Assembly (NCBI GenBank): GCA_946486375.1
Contig: CAMLTW010000003.1
Coordinates: 235,826-299,825 of the forward strand
Reading direction: 5' to 3'
DNA: 64,000 bases
From: an uncultured Rikenellaceae bacterium
Lineage (GTDB): Bacteria; Bacteroidota; Bacteroidia; Bacteroidales; Rikenellaceae
Part shown: positions 37,832-46,941 of the stretch, piece after piece
Layout: each line of letters begins with the position of its first letter
Position numbering within the stretch: the first letter of the stretch is position 1
Made by a program: the position numbers and the translations under genes
The notes under the pieces: model-generated
Databases searched by the model: none
The model's input: only the letters and a program-made list of their open reading frames with translations
Told to the model about the DNA's origin: nothing

Positions 37832-40117
37832 ATGACGACCGAAAAATTCGCCGACGTTATCCTGCCGCTGGCCGTGGAAGGCAGTTTTACCTACCGGATT
37901 CCGGAAGAACTGGCCGGGGAGGTGGTTCCGGGCAGCCGGGTGATCGTCCCGTTGGGACGAAGAAAATATTACGCGGCCATCGTGCACCGCATCCATACCG
38001 AGAAACCGGATTATAAAACCATCAAGTCCGTTGTATCCGCCGTGGATACCCGGCCCATCGTCACGGAGCATCAACTGAAACTTTGGGATTGGATCGCTTC
38101 CTATTATATGTGTTCGATGGGGGAAGTGATGAAAAGCGCCATTCCGTCGGCATTCAAATCGGACGGTTACAGCGAAAACATCACCGATTCCTATACGGTC
38201 AAAACCCGAACGCATCTTACGTTTTCTGCGGCCATCTCCAGTGAAAAGACGCTTCATGAAGCGCTGGATTCGCTCAAACGGGCCAAAGCCCAATACAAGG
38301 CGCTGATCGATCTGGCGGAGCTGCTTTCCCCGGTCGATTTCGGAGCGCCCGGCTCCGTGACCAAAAGCGATTTCGTACAGGCGGGACACGCTTCCTACCC
38401 CGTACTGAAAGCCTTGGAAGCAAAGGGATTCCTTCGCAGCTTCGAAAAAGAGGTAAGCCGGAACGAGGCGATGGAAGCCCCGATCGATCCGATGCCCGTC
38501 CTGACCGGGCCGCAGGAAGAAGCGTTCCGTTCCGTCCGCACGCATTTCGGAATGCGGAAAACCGTGCTGCTGCACGGCGTAACCGGAAGCGGCAAAACCG
38601 AAATTTACATCCATTTGATCCGGGAAGCGCTCGATACCGGAAAAGACGTGCTTTACCTGCTGCCGGAAATCGCCCTGACGACCCAACTGATCGAACGGCT
38701 CCGGCTCCGTTTCGGCGACCGGGTAGCCGTCTACCATTCCCGTTTCAGCGACAACATGCGGGCGGAATGCTACCTGCAGGTACTCGAAGAAGACCGGGAA
38801 CCGCTGCTGATCGTGGGAGCCCGGTCCGCGCTCCTGCTTCCGCACCGCCGGCTGGGGCTGGTCCTCGTGGACGAAGAACACGAAAACAGTTACAAGCAGT
38901 ACGAACCCGCTCCCCGCTACCATGCACGGGATTCGGCCCTGATGCTGGCCCGGATTTCGGGAGCCGCATCTCTGCTGGGCAGCGCCACCCCCTCGGTGGA
39001 AAGTTATTTCAACGCCGTTACGGGAAAATACGGACTGGTTACCCTGACGGAAAGATACGGAGGGGTTTCCCTGCCGAACATCCTCGTATCGGACATCATC
39101 CGTTCGGCGCGGCGCGGAGAGCGGACATCGCTGTTCAATCGGGTGCTGTTGGAGGAACTGGACAAAACCCTTGCCGCCGGGAAACAGGCCATCCTGTTTC
39201 AGAACCGGCGCGGATTCGCCCCCTATACGGAATGCGGCGCCTGTTATTTCGTGCCCACTTGTCCCCACTGCAACGTGAGCCTGACCTATCACAAGGCCAC
39301 CGAGTCCCTGACCTGCCACTATTGCGGCTATGCCGTACCGGTGCCGCCGGTTTGTCCGGCCTGCGGCGCCGCCGATCTCCAGACCAAAGGATTCGGCACG
39401 GAAAAGATCGAAGAGGAACTGCAGAAAATTTTTCCGCAGGCGGTCATCGCCCGGCTCGACCTCGATTCGACCCGCTCGGCCAAAGGCTATTCCCGGATCG
39501 TCTCGGCGTTCGCGGCGGGAAAGACCGACATCCTGGTAGGCACCCAGATGGTCACCAAGGGGTTCGACTTCGAAAACGTCACGCTGGTAGGCATCCTGAA
39601 TGCGGACAACATGCTTAATTTCCCCGACTTCCGGGCCTCGGAACGGAGCTTTCAACTGATGATGCAGGTAGCCGGAAGGGCCGGACGCCGGAACGACCGC
39701 GGACAGGTGATCATCCAGACCACTCAACCCGATCATCCGGTCATCCTGCAAGTCCGGGAAGGAAATTACGAAGCCCTGTTCCGGACGCAGATCGCCGAAC
39801 GGCAACAGTTCCTCTATCCGCCCTATTGCCGGCTGGTCAGGTTCACCCTGAAACATGCCAAAAAAGAAGTGCTGAACCGTGCCGTTACGGATTTCGACCG
39901 GGCGATGCGAAAGATTTTCGGCAAACGGCTCCTCGGCCCGGAAATTCCGGCCGTGGACAAGATCCGCAACGAATACCTTTGCGGGTTCCTGTTGAAAATC
40001 GAGCGGGGAAAATCCTTTGCGGAAGCCCGCCGGCTTGCATCGGAAGCCATCCGGAGTCTCCTAAAAAAGGAGGGATACGCTTCCCTGACGATCATCCCGG
40101 ACGTAGACCCGCAGTAA
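37832..40117 (+). CDS. priA: Primosomal protein N' (replication restart helicase)
   Basis: A 761-residue superfamily 2 helicase. An N-terminal DNA-binding half (about residues 1-200) is followed by Walker A GVTGSGKTE (about 249-257), DEEH (VDEEHENSYKQ), and paired zinc-binding segments (CGACYFVPTCPHC and CHYCG to CPACG). Helicase motifs V and VI are seen in LVGTQMVTKGFDF and QVAGRAGR. PriA reloads the replisome at stalled forks. It starts 7 bases after ligA and probably shares its transcript, ending at the hairpin at 40186-40211. Confidence 0.96.
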   Translation: MTTEKFADVILPLAVEGSFTYRIPEELAGEVVPGSRVIVPLGRRKYYAAIVHRIHTEKPDYKTIKSVVSAVDTRPIVTEHQLKLWDWIASYYMCSMGEVMKSAIPSAFKSDGYSENITDSYTVKTRTHLTFSAAISSEKTLHEALDSLKRAKAQYKALIDLAELLSPVDFGAPGSVTKSDFVQAGHASYPVLKALEAKGFLRSFEKEVSRNEAMEAPIDPMPVLTGPQEEAFRSVRTHFGMRKTVLLHGVTGSGKTEIYIHLIREALDTGKDVLYLLPEIALTTQLIERLRLRFGDRVAVYHSRFSDNMRAECYLQVLEEDREPLLIVGARSALLLPHRRLGLVLVDEEHENSYKQYEPAPRYHARDSALMLARISGAASLLGSATPSVESYFNAVTGKYGLVTLTERYGGVSLPNILVSDIIRSARRGERTSLFNRVLLEELDKTLAAGKQAILFQNRRGFAPYTECGACYFVPTCPHCNVSLTYHKATESLTCHYCGYAVPVPPVCPACGAADLQTKGFGTEKIEEELQKIFPQAVIARLDLDSTRSAKGYSRIVSAFAAGKTDILVGTQMVTKGFDFENVTLVGILNADNMLNFPDFRASERSFQLMMQVAGRAGRRNDRGQVIIQTTQPDHPVILQVREGNYEALFRTQIAERQQFLYPPYCRLVRFTLKHAKKEVLNRAVTDFDRAMRKIFGKRLLGPEIPAVDKIRNEYLCGFLLKIERGKSFAEARRLASEAIRSLLKKEGYASLTIIPDVDPQ

Positions 40118-40185
40118 GCTCGAACACTATTGCATACCGGAAGGCATAGACAGGCTTTCCGTTTACCTGCGACCCAACCGAATAC

Positions 40186-40217
40186 GAAAGGCTGCCCGCG
40201 GACAGCCTTTCACTTGT
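40186..40217 (+). terminator. Terminator after priA
   Basis: GAAAGGCTG (40186-40194) and CAGCCTTTC (40203-40211) form a perfect 9-base stem with an 8-base loop, followed by ACTTGTTTTA. The T-run is interrupted. On the other strand no T-run follows, so it mainly serves priA. Confidence 0.75.
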
Positions 40218-40218
40218 T

Positions 40219-41373
40219 TTATTCGGGAAGATGTTTTTTCAGTTGTCGCTCGAGATTCCCTTCACCATACCCTTTCCAGGCGGCGAGAACGATGCCTTCG
40301 GGCGAAATGAGCACCTGATGCGGTATGCCGTTGACCCCGTATCGGGCATTGAACGACGGATCGTCGGAAGCATTGAGGTTCACCCACGTAATCCCGTGCT
40401 CTTTCGTAGCCTTCTCCCATTGTTCCCGTGGATCGGAACAAACACCTACCACGGTCAATTTATCCCGATACGATTCGGAAGCCGTTTTCAATTCGGGTAA
40501 GGACTGGATGCAGGGGCCGCACCAGAAAGCCCAGAAATCCAGCAGGATGTATTTTCCCAGGTATTCCGAAAGCCGGTGCGTTTTTCCGTTCAGATCCACC
40601 AGTTCGGTATCGGCCATCCGGTCGCCCGTTTTGACCTTGACGGGCGGATAAAGGGCCAGATGCATTTCCTTTCCGGCCGCGGATGCCTTTACTTCTTCCG
40701 ATAGCCTGTCGTATTGCTCTATGGCCCGTTCCCGGAGAGGCGCAAAGGTTTCGTAATGACGTATCATCATACATATGTCACGCAACTCGTCCGCAAAAAC
40801 GACGGAAGGTTCCGCCCGACCGAGCAGGTCGAGCGTTTTATCATAAATCCGGTATCTCAGACTGTCCTGCAAACGGTTTATATCTCTCAGTCTGTTCACG
40901 ATGCTGTCCCGTTCGGCCGGAGCGGGAGGATTTTTCAAGAGTCTATCGTATTCCATTTTTAACCGTTGCAGTTCCTCATATTCCGCCTTGGAAGCCTGTT
41001 TGTAACGTTCCGCTTCCCGCTGTTCCGGAATGCGGCTTTTTACGCTCCAAGTGTACTTCAGGTTGTTGTCGCCCGTAATAACGGCTTTTTTACCGGGTTC
41101 CGACCAAAGGGGCAGCAACATGTTCGACACTTCATCCGAAAAACTCAAGATGATGAGCCTGCTTTTTTCCGTAACGGGATAACGGAAGGAAAAACGGCCG
41201 TTCCGCACATAAGCCGTGTCGACCGCCATCATCAGGTCGCCTTCAAACCGGTTGAGCGTCAACAGGGTGCTGTCTTTCAAGGAAGGGACATGACCTTCGA
41301 CGACAAAGACGTCTTTCGGCGCACCGCAACCGGCCGCCCAGACGATACAAGATAGAAAAAACAGCTTTTTCAT
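40219..41373 (-). CDS. TlpA-like thiol:disulfide lipoprotein with DUF4369
   Basis: A 384-residue lipoprotein. The start at 41373 is chosen because it gives the signal MKKLFFLSCIVWAAGCG; a longer frame continues 40 codons upstream without a signal. The N-terminal part (about residues 20-130) is beta-rich and fits the DUF4369 domain, a helical linker follows, and the last 140 residues are a thioredoxin fold with WCGPC (about residues 284-288, FWAFWCGPC) and the cis-Pro-bearing GVNGIPHQV. Members reduce or exchange disulfides in the Bacteroidales envelope. It is a single gene, convergent with priA. Confidence 0.85.
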   Translation of the reverse strand: MKKLFFLSCIVWAAGCGAPKDVFVVEGHVPSLKDSTLLTLNRFEGDLMMAVDTAYVRNGRFSFRYPVTEKSRLIILSFSDEVSNMLLPLWSEPGKKAVITGDNNLKYTWSVKSRIPEQREAERYKQASKAEYEELQRLKMEYDRLLKNPPAPAERDSIVNRLRDINRLQDSLRYRIYDKTLDLLGRAEPSVVFADELRDICMMIRHYETFAPLRERAIEQYDRLSEEVKASAAGKEMHLALYPPVKVKTGDRMADTELVDLNGKTHRLSEYLGKYILLDFWAFWCGPCIQSLPELKTASESYRDKLTVVGVCSDPREQWEKATKEHGITWVNLNASDDPSFNARYGVNGIPHQVLISPEGIVLAAWKGYGEGNLERQLKKHLPE

Positions 41374-41462
41374 GCGAAATCTTTTTACGCTTAAAAGTAA
41401 ATTATTTTTAATAATTAACCTAAAAGAAGTTACCGGTAAGCCCTGCCCCTGCTCTTTATTTT

Positions 41463-41470
41463 TATCTTTG
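41463..41470 (+). promoter_or_regulatory. Promoter -7 box for the flavin reductase gene
   Basis: TATCTTTG matches TAnnTTTG exactly. The ATG is 97 bases downstream, so the leader would be about 90 bases. There is no clear -33 TTTG. Confidence 0.4.
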
Positions 41471-41566
41471 TGCGAATCAGCATGCGATTCCAAAAGTTTA
41501 TTCGTCCCTAAAGTATCGCAAAAACTTTGATGAAAGCCGCATATACGAACGTTTCAAAATACCATT

Positions 41567-42082
41567 ATGACGAACATGAAAAAAATCGATCCCGCGTCCA
41601 TTCCCGACAATCCCGTCCGGCTGATTGGACAGGAATGGATGCTCATCACCGCGGGAAAGCCCGAAAAGTTCAACACGATGACGGCCAGTTGGGGCACCCT
41701 CGGTTTTCTGTGGGGGAAACCGGTAGCCTTTGTTTTCGTCCGGCCGGAACGCTACACCTATGAATTCATGGAAGCGGAAGCGGGATTCACCCTTTCGTTC
41801 CTCAGCCCGCAGTATCGGAAGGCGCTCAACATCTGCGGTTCGGTTTCGGGACGCGACACGGATAAGGCGGCCCAGGCAGGGCTTACGCCGTTCGCTGCGG
41901 AACACGGCGGAATGGCTTTCGAAGAAGCCCGTTTGATCCTCGAATGCAGAAAGCTGTACGCGGATTTTCTGGAAGCGGAACATTTCACGGACAAAAGGCC
42001 TCTGGAAAAGTGGTACGGAGAAAAAGAAGGCGGCCTGCATAAAATGTATGTCGGAGAAATCCTGAGTGCCTGGGAGAAATAA
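41567..42082 (+). CDS. Flavin reductase-like FMN-binding protein
   Basis: A 171-residue protein of the flavin reductase-like family, a compact FMN-binding split beta-barrel. The landmarks are KFNTMTASWGTLGFLWGKPV (the FMN-contacting strand), FVRPERYTYEFMEA, and FTLSFLSPQYRKALNICGSVSGRDTDK, which matches the family's 'S..SGRD.DK' segment. It probably binds FMN and acts as a reductase; the acceptor is unknown. A second ATG three codons in is possible. A hairpin follows the gene at 42152-42185. Confidence 0.88.
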   Translation: MTNMKKIDPASIPDNPVRLIGQEWMLITAGKPEKFNTMTASWGTLGFLWGKPVAFVFVRPERYTYEFMEAEAGFTLSFLSPQYRKALNICGSVSGRDTDKAAQAGLTPFAAEHGGMAFEEARLILECRKLYADFLEAEHFTDKRPLEKWYGEKEGGLHKMYVGEILSAWEK

Positions 42083-42151
42083 TTCCTCCCATCTCCTTCC
42101 CTTTCGGTAACACGGGTTATTCCGCCCGTAATACATATGTATAGGATGGAC

Positions 42152-42190
42152 AGAACCGGAACGTGCGGGTGTACGTTCCGGTTCTTATTC
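42152..42190 (+). terminator. Hairpin terminator after the flavin reductase gene
   Basis: AGAACCGGAACGT (42152-42164) and ACGTTCCGGTTCT (42173-42185) form a perfect 13-base stem with an 8-base loop. The T content afterwards is modest (TATTCATTTC), so termination may be partial. Confidence 0.65.
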
Positions 42191-42337
42191 ATTTCTCCTC
42201 TTACGGTTCACGTCTATTCCGTAATAAACGGAACGCCGGGAATGGTTTTGATGTTCCCGTCAGCGATATTGCGATCCGAACGCAACAGGAACAACAAAAT
42301 ATTTATATATTTGGATAACTCCTTATACAAAATTGCG

Positions 42338-44386
42338 ATGTGGTCATATCTGGAATATTTTTACGAAAAGGTCTACTTTCCCATAGGACAGTTCATCGAT
42401 GTCACGACCAACTACATAGTCGTGGCGGTCGGCGTTTTCGTGTTCGTCAAATTCGCCTATCTTCCCGTCATATTTCCGCTCCGAAAGGTTTTTGCAAAAC
42501 AGGGACTGACTTTCGGAGAATCCTTCCGGCTGGTTTTTACGTTCGGCAAAAAAGCCTACGATAAAATCCGGGTGTACATGGAATTAGCGTGCATTCAGAA
42601 CAACACTTCCCATTTGTCGCGGGAAGAATGGAAAAAGCTGCGATATCGGTACAACGAGTTGATAAAAAATTACCCGAACGATCCGGCAAAAGCCTGCATC
42701 CGGGTGGATACCTGTTCCGATCTGCTTCACGAACAGGTCAAACTGAACATCAGCCGTTATTTTCGTTTCATGAACAACACGCTGCACCCGGAGGAATCCC
42801 GGGCGGAACATGCGACCGGGATCGCAGACGTTTACCTGCGAATCGGAAGGCGTTGGAATTTTCGCTTCAACAAGTGGTGGTACAAGCACTATGCGCATCA
42901 TTATGGCATGAATGCGAATGCCTCGACGTCCTTTCTTTCGTCCATCGAGATCAAGGAAGGTTTTCTGGCTCCGATGGCCGTAATCACCGGCCTCAACGAC
43001 CGATTCGAACAGAACTGGAAACAAATTCTGGATCGGTATAACAGTGCATTGAATATCGAGCGGGTTCTTCCGGAAGAACTGTTCTTTTCCTTCAACTGGC
43101 TGATGTGGGGCCCCAGCTACCGGATCGACTACGATCCGGAAGAAAAGGACAAAGCCTGCATCCTTCTCTACGGTTACGGCGACGAAGCCAATTCCGTCAA
43201 CGTGCTGATGCGAATGCGTCGTATCATCGAGGAAAAAGGGAAAGATATTTTGCAGGAACTCGATCTGTCGAACGACCAGCCGGGGGAATTCGGCAAATAC
43301 GGAACCATCGCAGGGAAACTGACCGACACCCGCCGGTTTTGCCAACTGAACCGGGGAATCATCGAAACGAACTCGAAGCCTTTTCTCGAACGCATTTCAC
43401 AGGAAGCGCTTTCGACTCCTTTTGTACTGGACATAAAATCGTTTACCCCTGTAGACATTTGTCACCGAGAAAGGAACATACCGTTTTTTTCCGCATATTT
43501 GTGGATCATGTTTCAATCGGAAGACGCCGACCCGTCTTTCTCCCCGGCTAAAAGCGTCACTTTTTTCGAGCACTCCAATCTTCCCAACCCCGGCAACTAC
43601 AAGTTTTTAGCGGAGTGCCTCATCGAGAAGGCATTCGGTTATCTGAGAAAAATCGAAGGAGACGATCGTTTGCGTTCCCGTTCGTACCGGTACTGTCTCG
43701 CTACGAACAAATACATCGAAAGCCTGTTCCGTAAAAAGCTGGAGAAATACAAGGCCGAAACCGGGAGTTTTTCTTCCTGGCTGACCGGACACGTGTATCC
43801 CGAACCGAAAGTGGACATCATAACGGTATTGGATGCGTTCGACCGCTACTTTCTCACCACACGCATCCGGCGACTCACCGACACGGAAGCCGACCGCATG
43901 ATCTTGAGTGAATTTTACGTCCGTTCCTATCATCCGCATTTCAAATCAACGAACAATTACCGCACCTTCGATCACATGCTGCAGAAACTCTCAGGGGACG
44001 TGACCGACGGCTGTCTGTACGCAGAATTCGACCATCGGGATCAAATCATCGCTTTGACCTCGGTTACTTATTTGCGGGAAAAACGTTTCTACCTGATCGA
44101 ATCCTGTACCCCGGGGCAGCACTTCGGATCCTCGGAAAAGAAGTTGACGGAACAAGCCGGTCATTGGATAGAACGTCAGGATACGGACCAAAACAGCCCG
44201 AAGAGAATCCTGTGGAAAATACCGCGGTTGAACCGGAAACCGGATGAAATTTCCGCCTGTTGCATAAATCAGGGATTCGATCCGTTTCCGTCATCCGCCC
44301 CGAATGATCCCGTCCTGTGGTTCGTTTCAACCGACTCTACGTTCGAAAAAACCGAAATCCAAGCCATAATAAACGAACTGGGCTAA
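42338..44386 (+). CDS. Uncharacterised 682-aa membrane-anchored protein
   Basis: A 682-residue protein from the ATG at 42338; the open frame extends further upstream, but that part is low in complexity and unsupported. There is one clear N-terminal membrane helix (about residues 25-50, YIVVAVGVFVFVKFAYLPVI), and then a large soluble portion. The soluble part is rich in aromatic and charged residues with no repeats, no signal-peptidase site, and no nucleotide-binding or metal motif that I recognise. The region near the end (LYAEFDHRDQIIALTSVTYL, then RFYLIESCTPG) is strand-rich. I do not recognise a family. Its last bases overlap those of the GNAT-like gene running the other way. Confidence 0.72.
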   Translation: MWSYLEYFYEKVYFPIGQFIDVTTNYIVVAVGVFVFVKFAYLPVIFPLRKVFAKQGLTFGESFRLVFTFGKKAYDKIRVYMELACIQNNTSHLSREEWKKLRYRYNELIKNYPNDPAKACIRVDTCSDLLHEQVKLNISRYFRFMNNTLHPEESRAEHATGIADVYLRIGRRWNFRFNKWWYKHYAHHYGMNANASTSFLSSIEIKEGFLAPMAVITGLNDRFEQNWKQILDRYNSALNIERVLPEELFFSFNWLMWGPSYRIDYDPEEKDKACILLYGYGDEANSVNVLMRMRRIIEEKGKDILQELDLSNDQPGEFGKYGTIAGKLTDTRRFCQLNRGIIETNSKPFLERISQEALSTPFVLDIKSFTPVDICHRERNIPFFSAYLWIMFQSEDADPSFSPAKSVTFFEHSNLPNPGNYKFLAECLIEKAFGYLRKIEGDDRLRSRSYRYCLATNKYIESLFRKKLEKYKAETGSFSSWLTGHVYPEPKVDIITVLDAFDRYFLTTRIRRLTDTEADRMILSEFYVRSYHPHFKSTNNYRTFDHMLQKLSGDVTDGCLYAEFDHRDQIIALTSVTYLREKRFYLIESCTPGQHFGSSEKKLTEQAGHWIERQDTDQNSPKRILWKIPRLNRKPDEISACCINQGFDPFPSSAPNDPVLWFVSTDSTFEKTEIQAIINELG

Positions 44387-45387
44387 CCCGTAACGTTCGG
44401 TTCATCGAAAAGGAGCGACAGAGGACGACGCGTAACGGCTTCGGAAGAGTAAAAGGATTTTTGCAACCGTTTGTAGAAAGCCGGTCGGCCTTCCACCTCA
44501 ATCCGATTCTGTGTACCGAGCCATCCGACCAGCCGGGAAGCCGTTCCGTCCTCATGTGCCTTGAGTACCGAAATATAAAAGAAGCGTCTCAGATGCTCCT
44601 GAAGGATAAGGGCGGGCACCTGCGTTCCGGATGCCTGCTTAACGTTAAGGGTAAGTATGGTACAGGCCTTTGCATCTTCCGACAAAGACGGCTGGAAGTA
44701 ATTGAAACGCAACCGATTGTATCCTTTTTTGCACCACCATGCCAGACGATCGCACTGATCTATGCGTGCATGCAGGCAATCCGTAAAATATTCTTCGGAA
44801 GTCATCAGTTCGGGAGCATTCTGCTCGCAGAAAGAAAAAACTCTTCCTCTGAGACATTCCGACTGCGCCAGCCAGGCATCCGCACTCCGTTCCATCTCGT
44901 TCAACAGACGGCTCGCGATCCCGAGCGACCGGTATTCACCCCGAACGAAAATATAATGAATATGAAGGGTCGCCCGACAATCGTACTTCTTTTTCACACA
45001 ACGGGGCATGGAATACGCAGTGTAATTGATTCCCCCCAGGAGTTCGTCGTCTTCCTCGCTACCGACAAACAGCCAGCACTCCCGGTAGGGGCCGAAACGT
45101 TCGAGGAGTTCTCTGTCCGCATTCAGTTCCAACGCCCTGCGGAACCCTTCAAACGATTCGGATTCTTCGGGCAGGGTGAAAATCGATCTGTACAGGTCAT
45201 ACCCCTTCTGTAAACCGGGGTCTCCCGGAGAATCGACGAACCTGAATTTTAAAGACCGGTAAAAGTTTTCCGTCGAACCGTATTTCCGGATAATCCTTTT
45301 CCGACACTCGCGCATTTCCGCTGCCAGAAGCTTTCTTTCCCTGTAAAAAGCCTCCCGCAACGCTGCCACTTCTGTATTTCTGCCCAT
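44383..45387 (-). CDS. GNAT-like acyltransferase, large, function unknown
   Basis: A 334-residue protein with a GNAT-type core near residues 125-180: the strand GGINYTAYSMP, the strand ATLHIHYIFV, and the acyl-CoA-binding turn RGEYRSLGIASRLLNEMERS, which matches the R/Q-x-x-G-x-G/A motif as RSLGIA. About 70 N-terminal residues are helical and rich in Arg/Lys, and the C-terminal third is unassigned. GNAT enzymes move acyl groups from acyl-CoA to amines; the substrate is not inferable. It is tail-to-tail with the membrane-anchored protein at 42338, with a four-base overlap. Confidence 0.7.
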   Translation of the reverse strand: MGRNTEVAALREAFYRERKLLAAEMRECRKRIIRKYGSTENFYRSLKFRFVDSPGDPGLQKGYDLYRSIFTLPEESESFEGFRRALELNADRELLERFGPYRECWLFVGSEEDDELLGGINYTAYSMPRCVKKKYDCRATLHIHYIFVRGEYRSLGIASRLLNEMERSADAWLAQSECLRGRVFSFCEQNAPELMTSEEYFTDCLHARIDQCDRLAWWCKKGYNRLRFNYFQPSLSEDAKACTILTLNVKQASGTQVPALILQEHLRRFFYISVLKAHEDGTASRLVGWLGTQNRIEVEGRPAFYKRLQKSFYSSEAVTRRPLSLLFDEPNVTG

Positions 45388-45518
45388 GTTACTACCATCC
45401 GCTAAATTTTCCCCTCCGTTTTCCTTCGCAAACGAAAAGCTTTACGAGCCTCCATCCCCCCATATCACAATCCGATAACGTTTCCGAGGCGGCCTTCTTT
45501 ATTCATTACACCGGCCCA

Positions 45519-46859
45519 TCAATTGAAAAACCGGCCGATCCGGGATATGGCCGACGGCAGGGCGAACACGACCACCCGGTCGTAGGGCTTGATTTCGAAA
45601 TTTCCCACGGCGATAAACGTTTTGTCGCCCCGGACGATCCCGCCGATGATCGCACCGTGCGGGAATTCCAGTTCCTTGATCTTGCACTTGGTCGCCGGCG
45701 AATTGGGTTTGGCGATGAATTCCAGCACTTCGGCGTCCGATCCCGTCAGGCACTTGATGGCCTGCACGTCGGTACTCATCGTGAACCGGAAAATGCTGCT
45801 GGCCGTAATCAGCTTCTTGTTGATGATCGTGTCGATTCCGATGCTTTCGGCCAGGTTGATGTAATTCAGGTTTTCGACTTCCGCAATGACTTTCTTGACT
45901 CCCAGCCGTTTGGCCAGCATGGCGGTCAGAATGTTGGTTTCCGCCCGGCCCGTCACGGCGACGAAAGCATCCATGTTGGCCAACCCCTCTTCCAGCATCG
46001 CCTCCGTATTTCGGCCGTCCTCGTGGATGATGAGGGTCTTTTCCAGGATTTCCGCCAGTTTATACGCCTTGTCCGCCGTATAATCGACCAGCTTGACATT
46101 CACCTCTCCCTGCAAAGCCCGCGCGATCCCGACACCGATCCGGCTCCCTCCGAGAATCATCATGTTTTTCACGTCGATGTTCGTTTTCCCGGAAAAGGTG
46201 GTCACTTCCCGGATGGCGCTCTGGTTGACGATCACGTAGATCATGTCCCCTACCCGAAACACATCGTCCCCGCGCGGGATGATGGTTTCCCCGTCGCGGG
46301 AAATCGCCACCGTCCGGTATTCCAGACTCTCCCGGTCGCGGGTCACCTCCATCAGCGACCGATCCACCAAAGAGGAGGTGGCATCCAGCTTGAAAACCAC
46401 CAGCGACAGTTTCCCTCCGGAAAAATCCACGAACTCGGTAGTGCTGGTATGCCCCAGCAGATTGATCACCTCCTTGGCCGCTTCCTGTTCGGGATAGAAC
46501 AGGTAGTCGATCCCCATATTGATGAATATCTCCTTGTTGTTCGGAGCGAGGTATTCGTTGTTGTCGATCCGGGATATGGCCTTGCGGGCGCCGAGCTGCT
46601 TGGCCAGAATGGCCGAAAGCACGTTCGCGTTTTCGTCCTGACACACGGCGATGAACAGATCGGCCTTCCGCACCATGGCCCTGTTCAGCACGGCGAACGT
46701 CGTACAGTCCCCCTCGATGGTGATGATGTCGGTGATTCCAGCCACGTCTTCCAGGTGCTTGGGATCGTCGTCTATGATGGTAATGTCGTGGTACTCGTTG
46801 TTCAGCATTTTGGCCAGATGGCTTCCCACCTCCCCGGCTCCGGCTATTACGATCTTCAT
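45519..46859 (-). CDS. trkA: Trk potassium transport NAD-binding subunit
   Basis: A 446-residue protein with two Rossmann/TrkA_C modules. The first nucleotide-binding motif is GAGEVGSH (residues 7-14) and the second is GGSRIGVG (about 236). Each half carries a TrkA_C segment, seen in VVFKLDATSSLVDRSLMEVT and in the tail (CKIKELEFPHGAIIGGI). TrkA gates the TrkH potassium channel from the cytoplasm. No trkH-like gene is adjacent: the next gene on the strand is the GNAT-like one, after 131 bases, and no other potassium channel appears in the window. Its promoter is one half of the mirrored pair at 46887-46924. Confidence 0.94.
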   Translation of the reverse strand: MKIVIAGAGEVGSHLAKMLNNEYHDITIIDDDPKHLEDVAGITDIITIEGDCTTFAVLNRAMVRKADLFIAVCQDENANVLSAILAKQLGARKAISRIDNNEYLAPNNKEIFINMGIDYLFYPEQEAAKEVINLLGHTSTTEFVDFSGGKLSLVVFKLDATSSLVDRSLMEVTRDRESLEYRTVAISRDGETIIPRGDDVFRVGDMIYVIVNQSAIREVTTFSGKTNIDVKNMMILGGSRIGVGIARALQGEVNVKLVDYTADKAYKLAEILEKTLIIHEDGRNTEAMLEEGLANMDAFVAVTGRAETNILTAMLAKRLGVKKVIAEVENLNYINLAESIGIDTIINKKLITASSIFRFTMSTDVQAIKCLTGSDAEVLEFIAKPNSPATKCKIKELEFPHGAIIGGIVRGDKTFIAVGNFEIKPYDRVVVFALPSAISRIGRFFN

Positions 46860-46886
46860 AACGTTCGCGCTTCCTCAATTTTCATA

Positions 46887-46924
46887 CAAACTTACGCCAT
46901 TTTTCATAAAATTCCGTAAGTTTG
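46887..46924. promoter_or_regulatory. Mirrored divergent promoter pair
   Basis: TAAGTTTG occurs on the minus strand at 46887-46894 (facing trkA) and on the plus strand at 46917-46924 (facing the DUF2027-Smr gene). Both match TAnnTTTG. The two arms extend to a perfect inverted repeat, CAAACTTACG and CGTAAGTTTG. The gene starts are 28 and 18 bases from the boxes. Confidence 0.65.
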
Positions 46925-46941
46925 CATCAAATAAAACCGAT

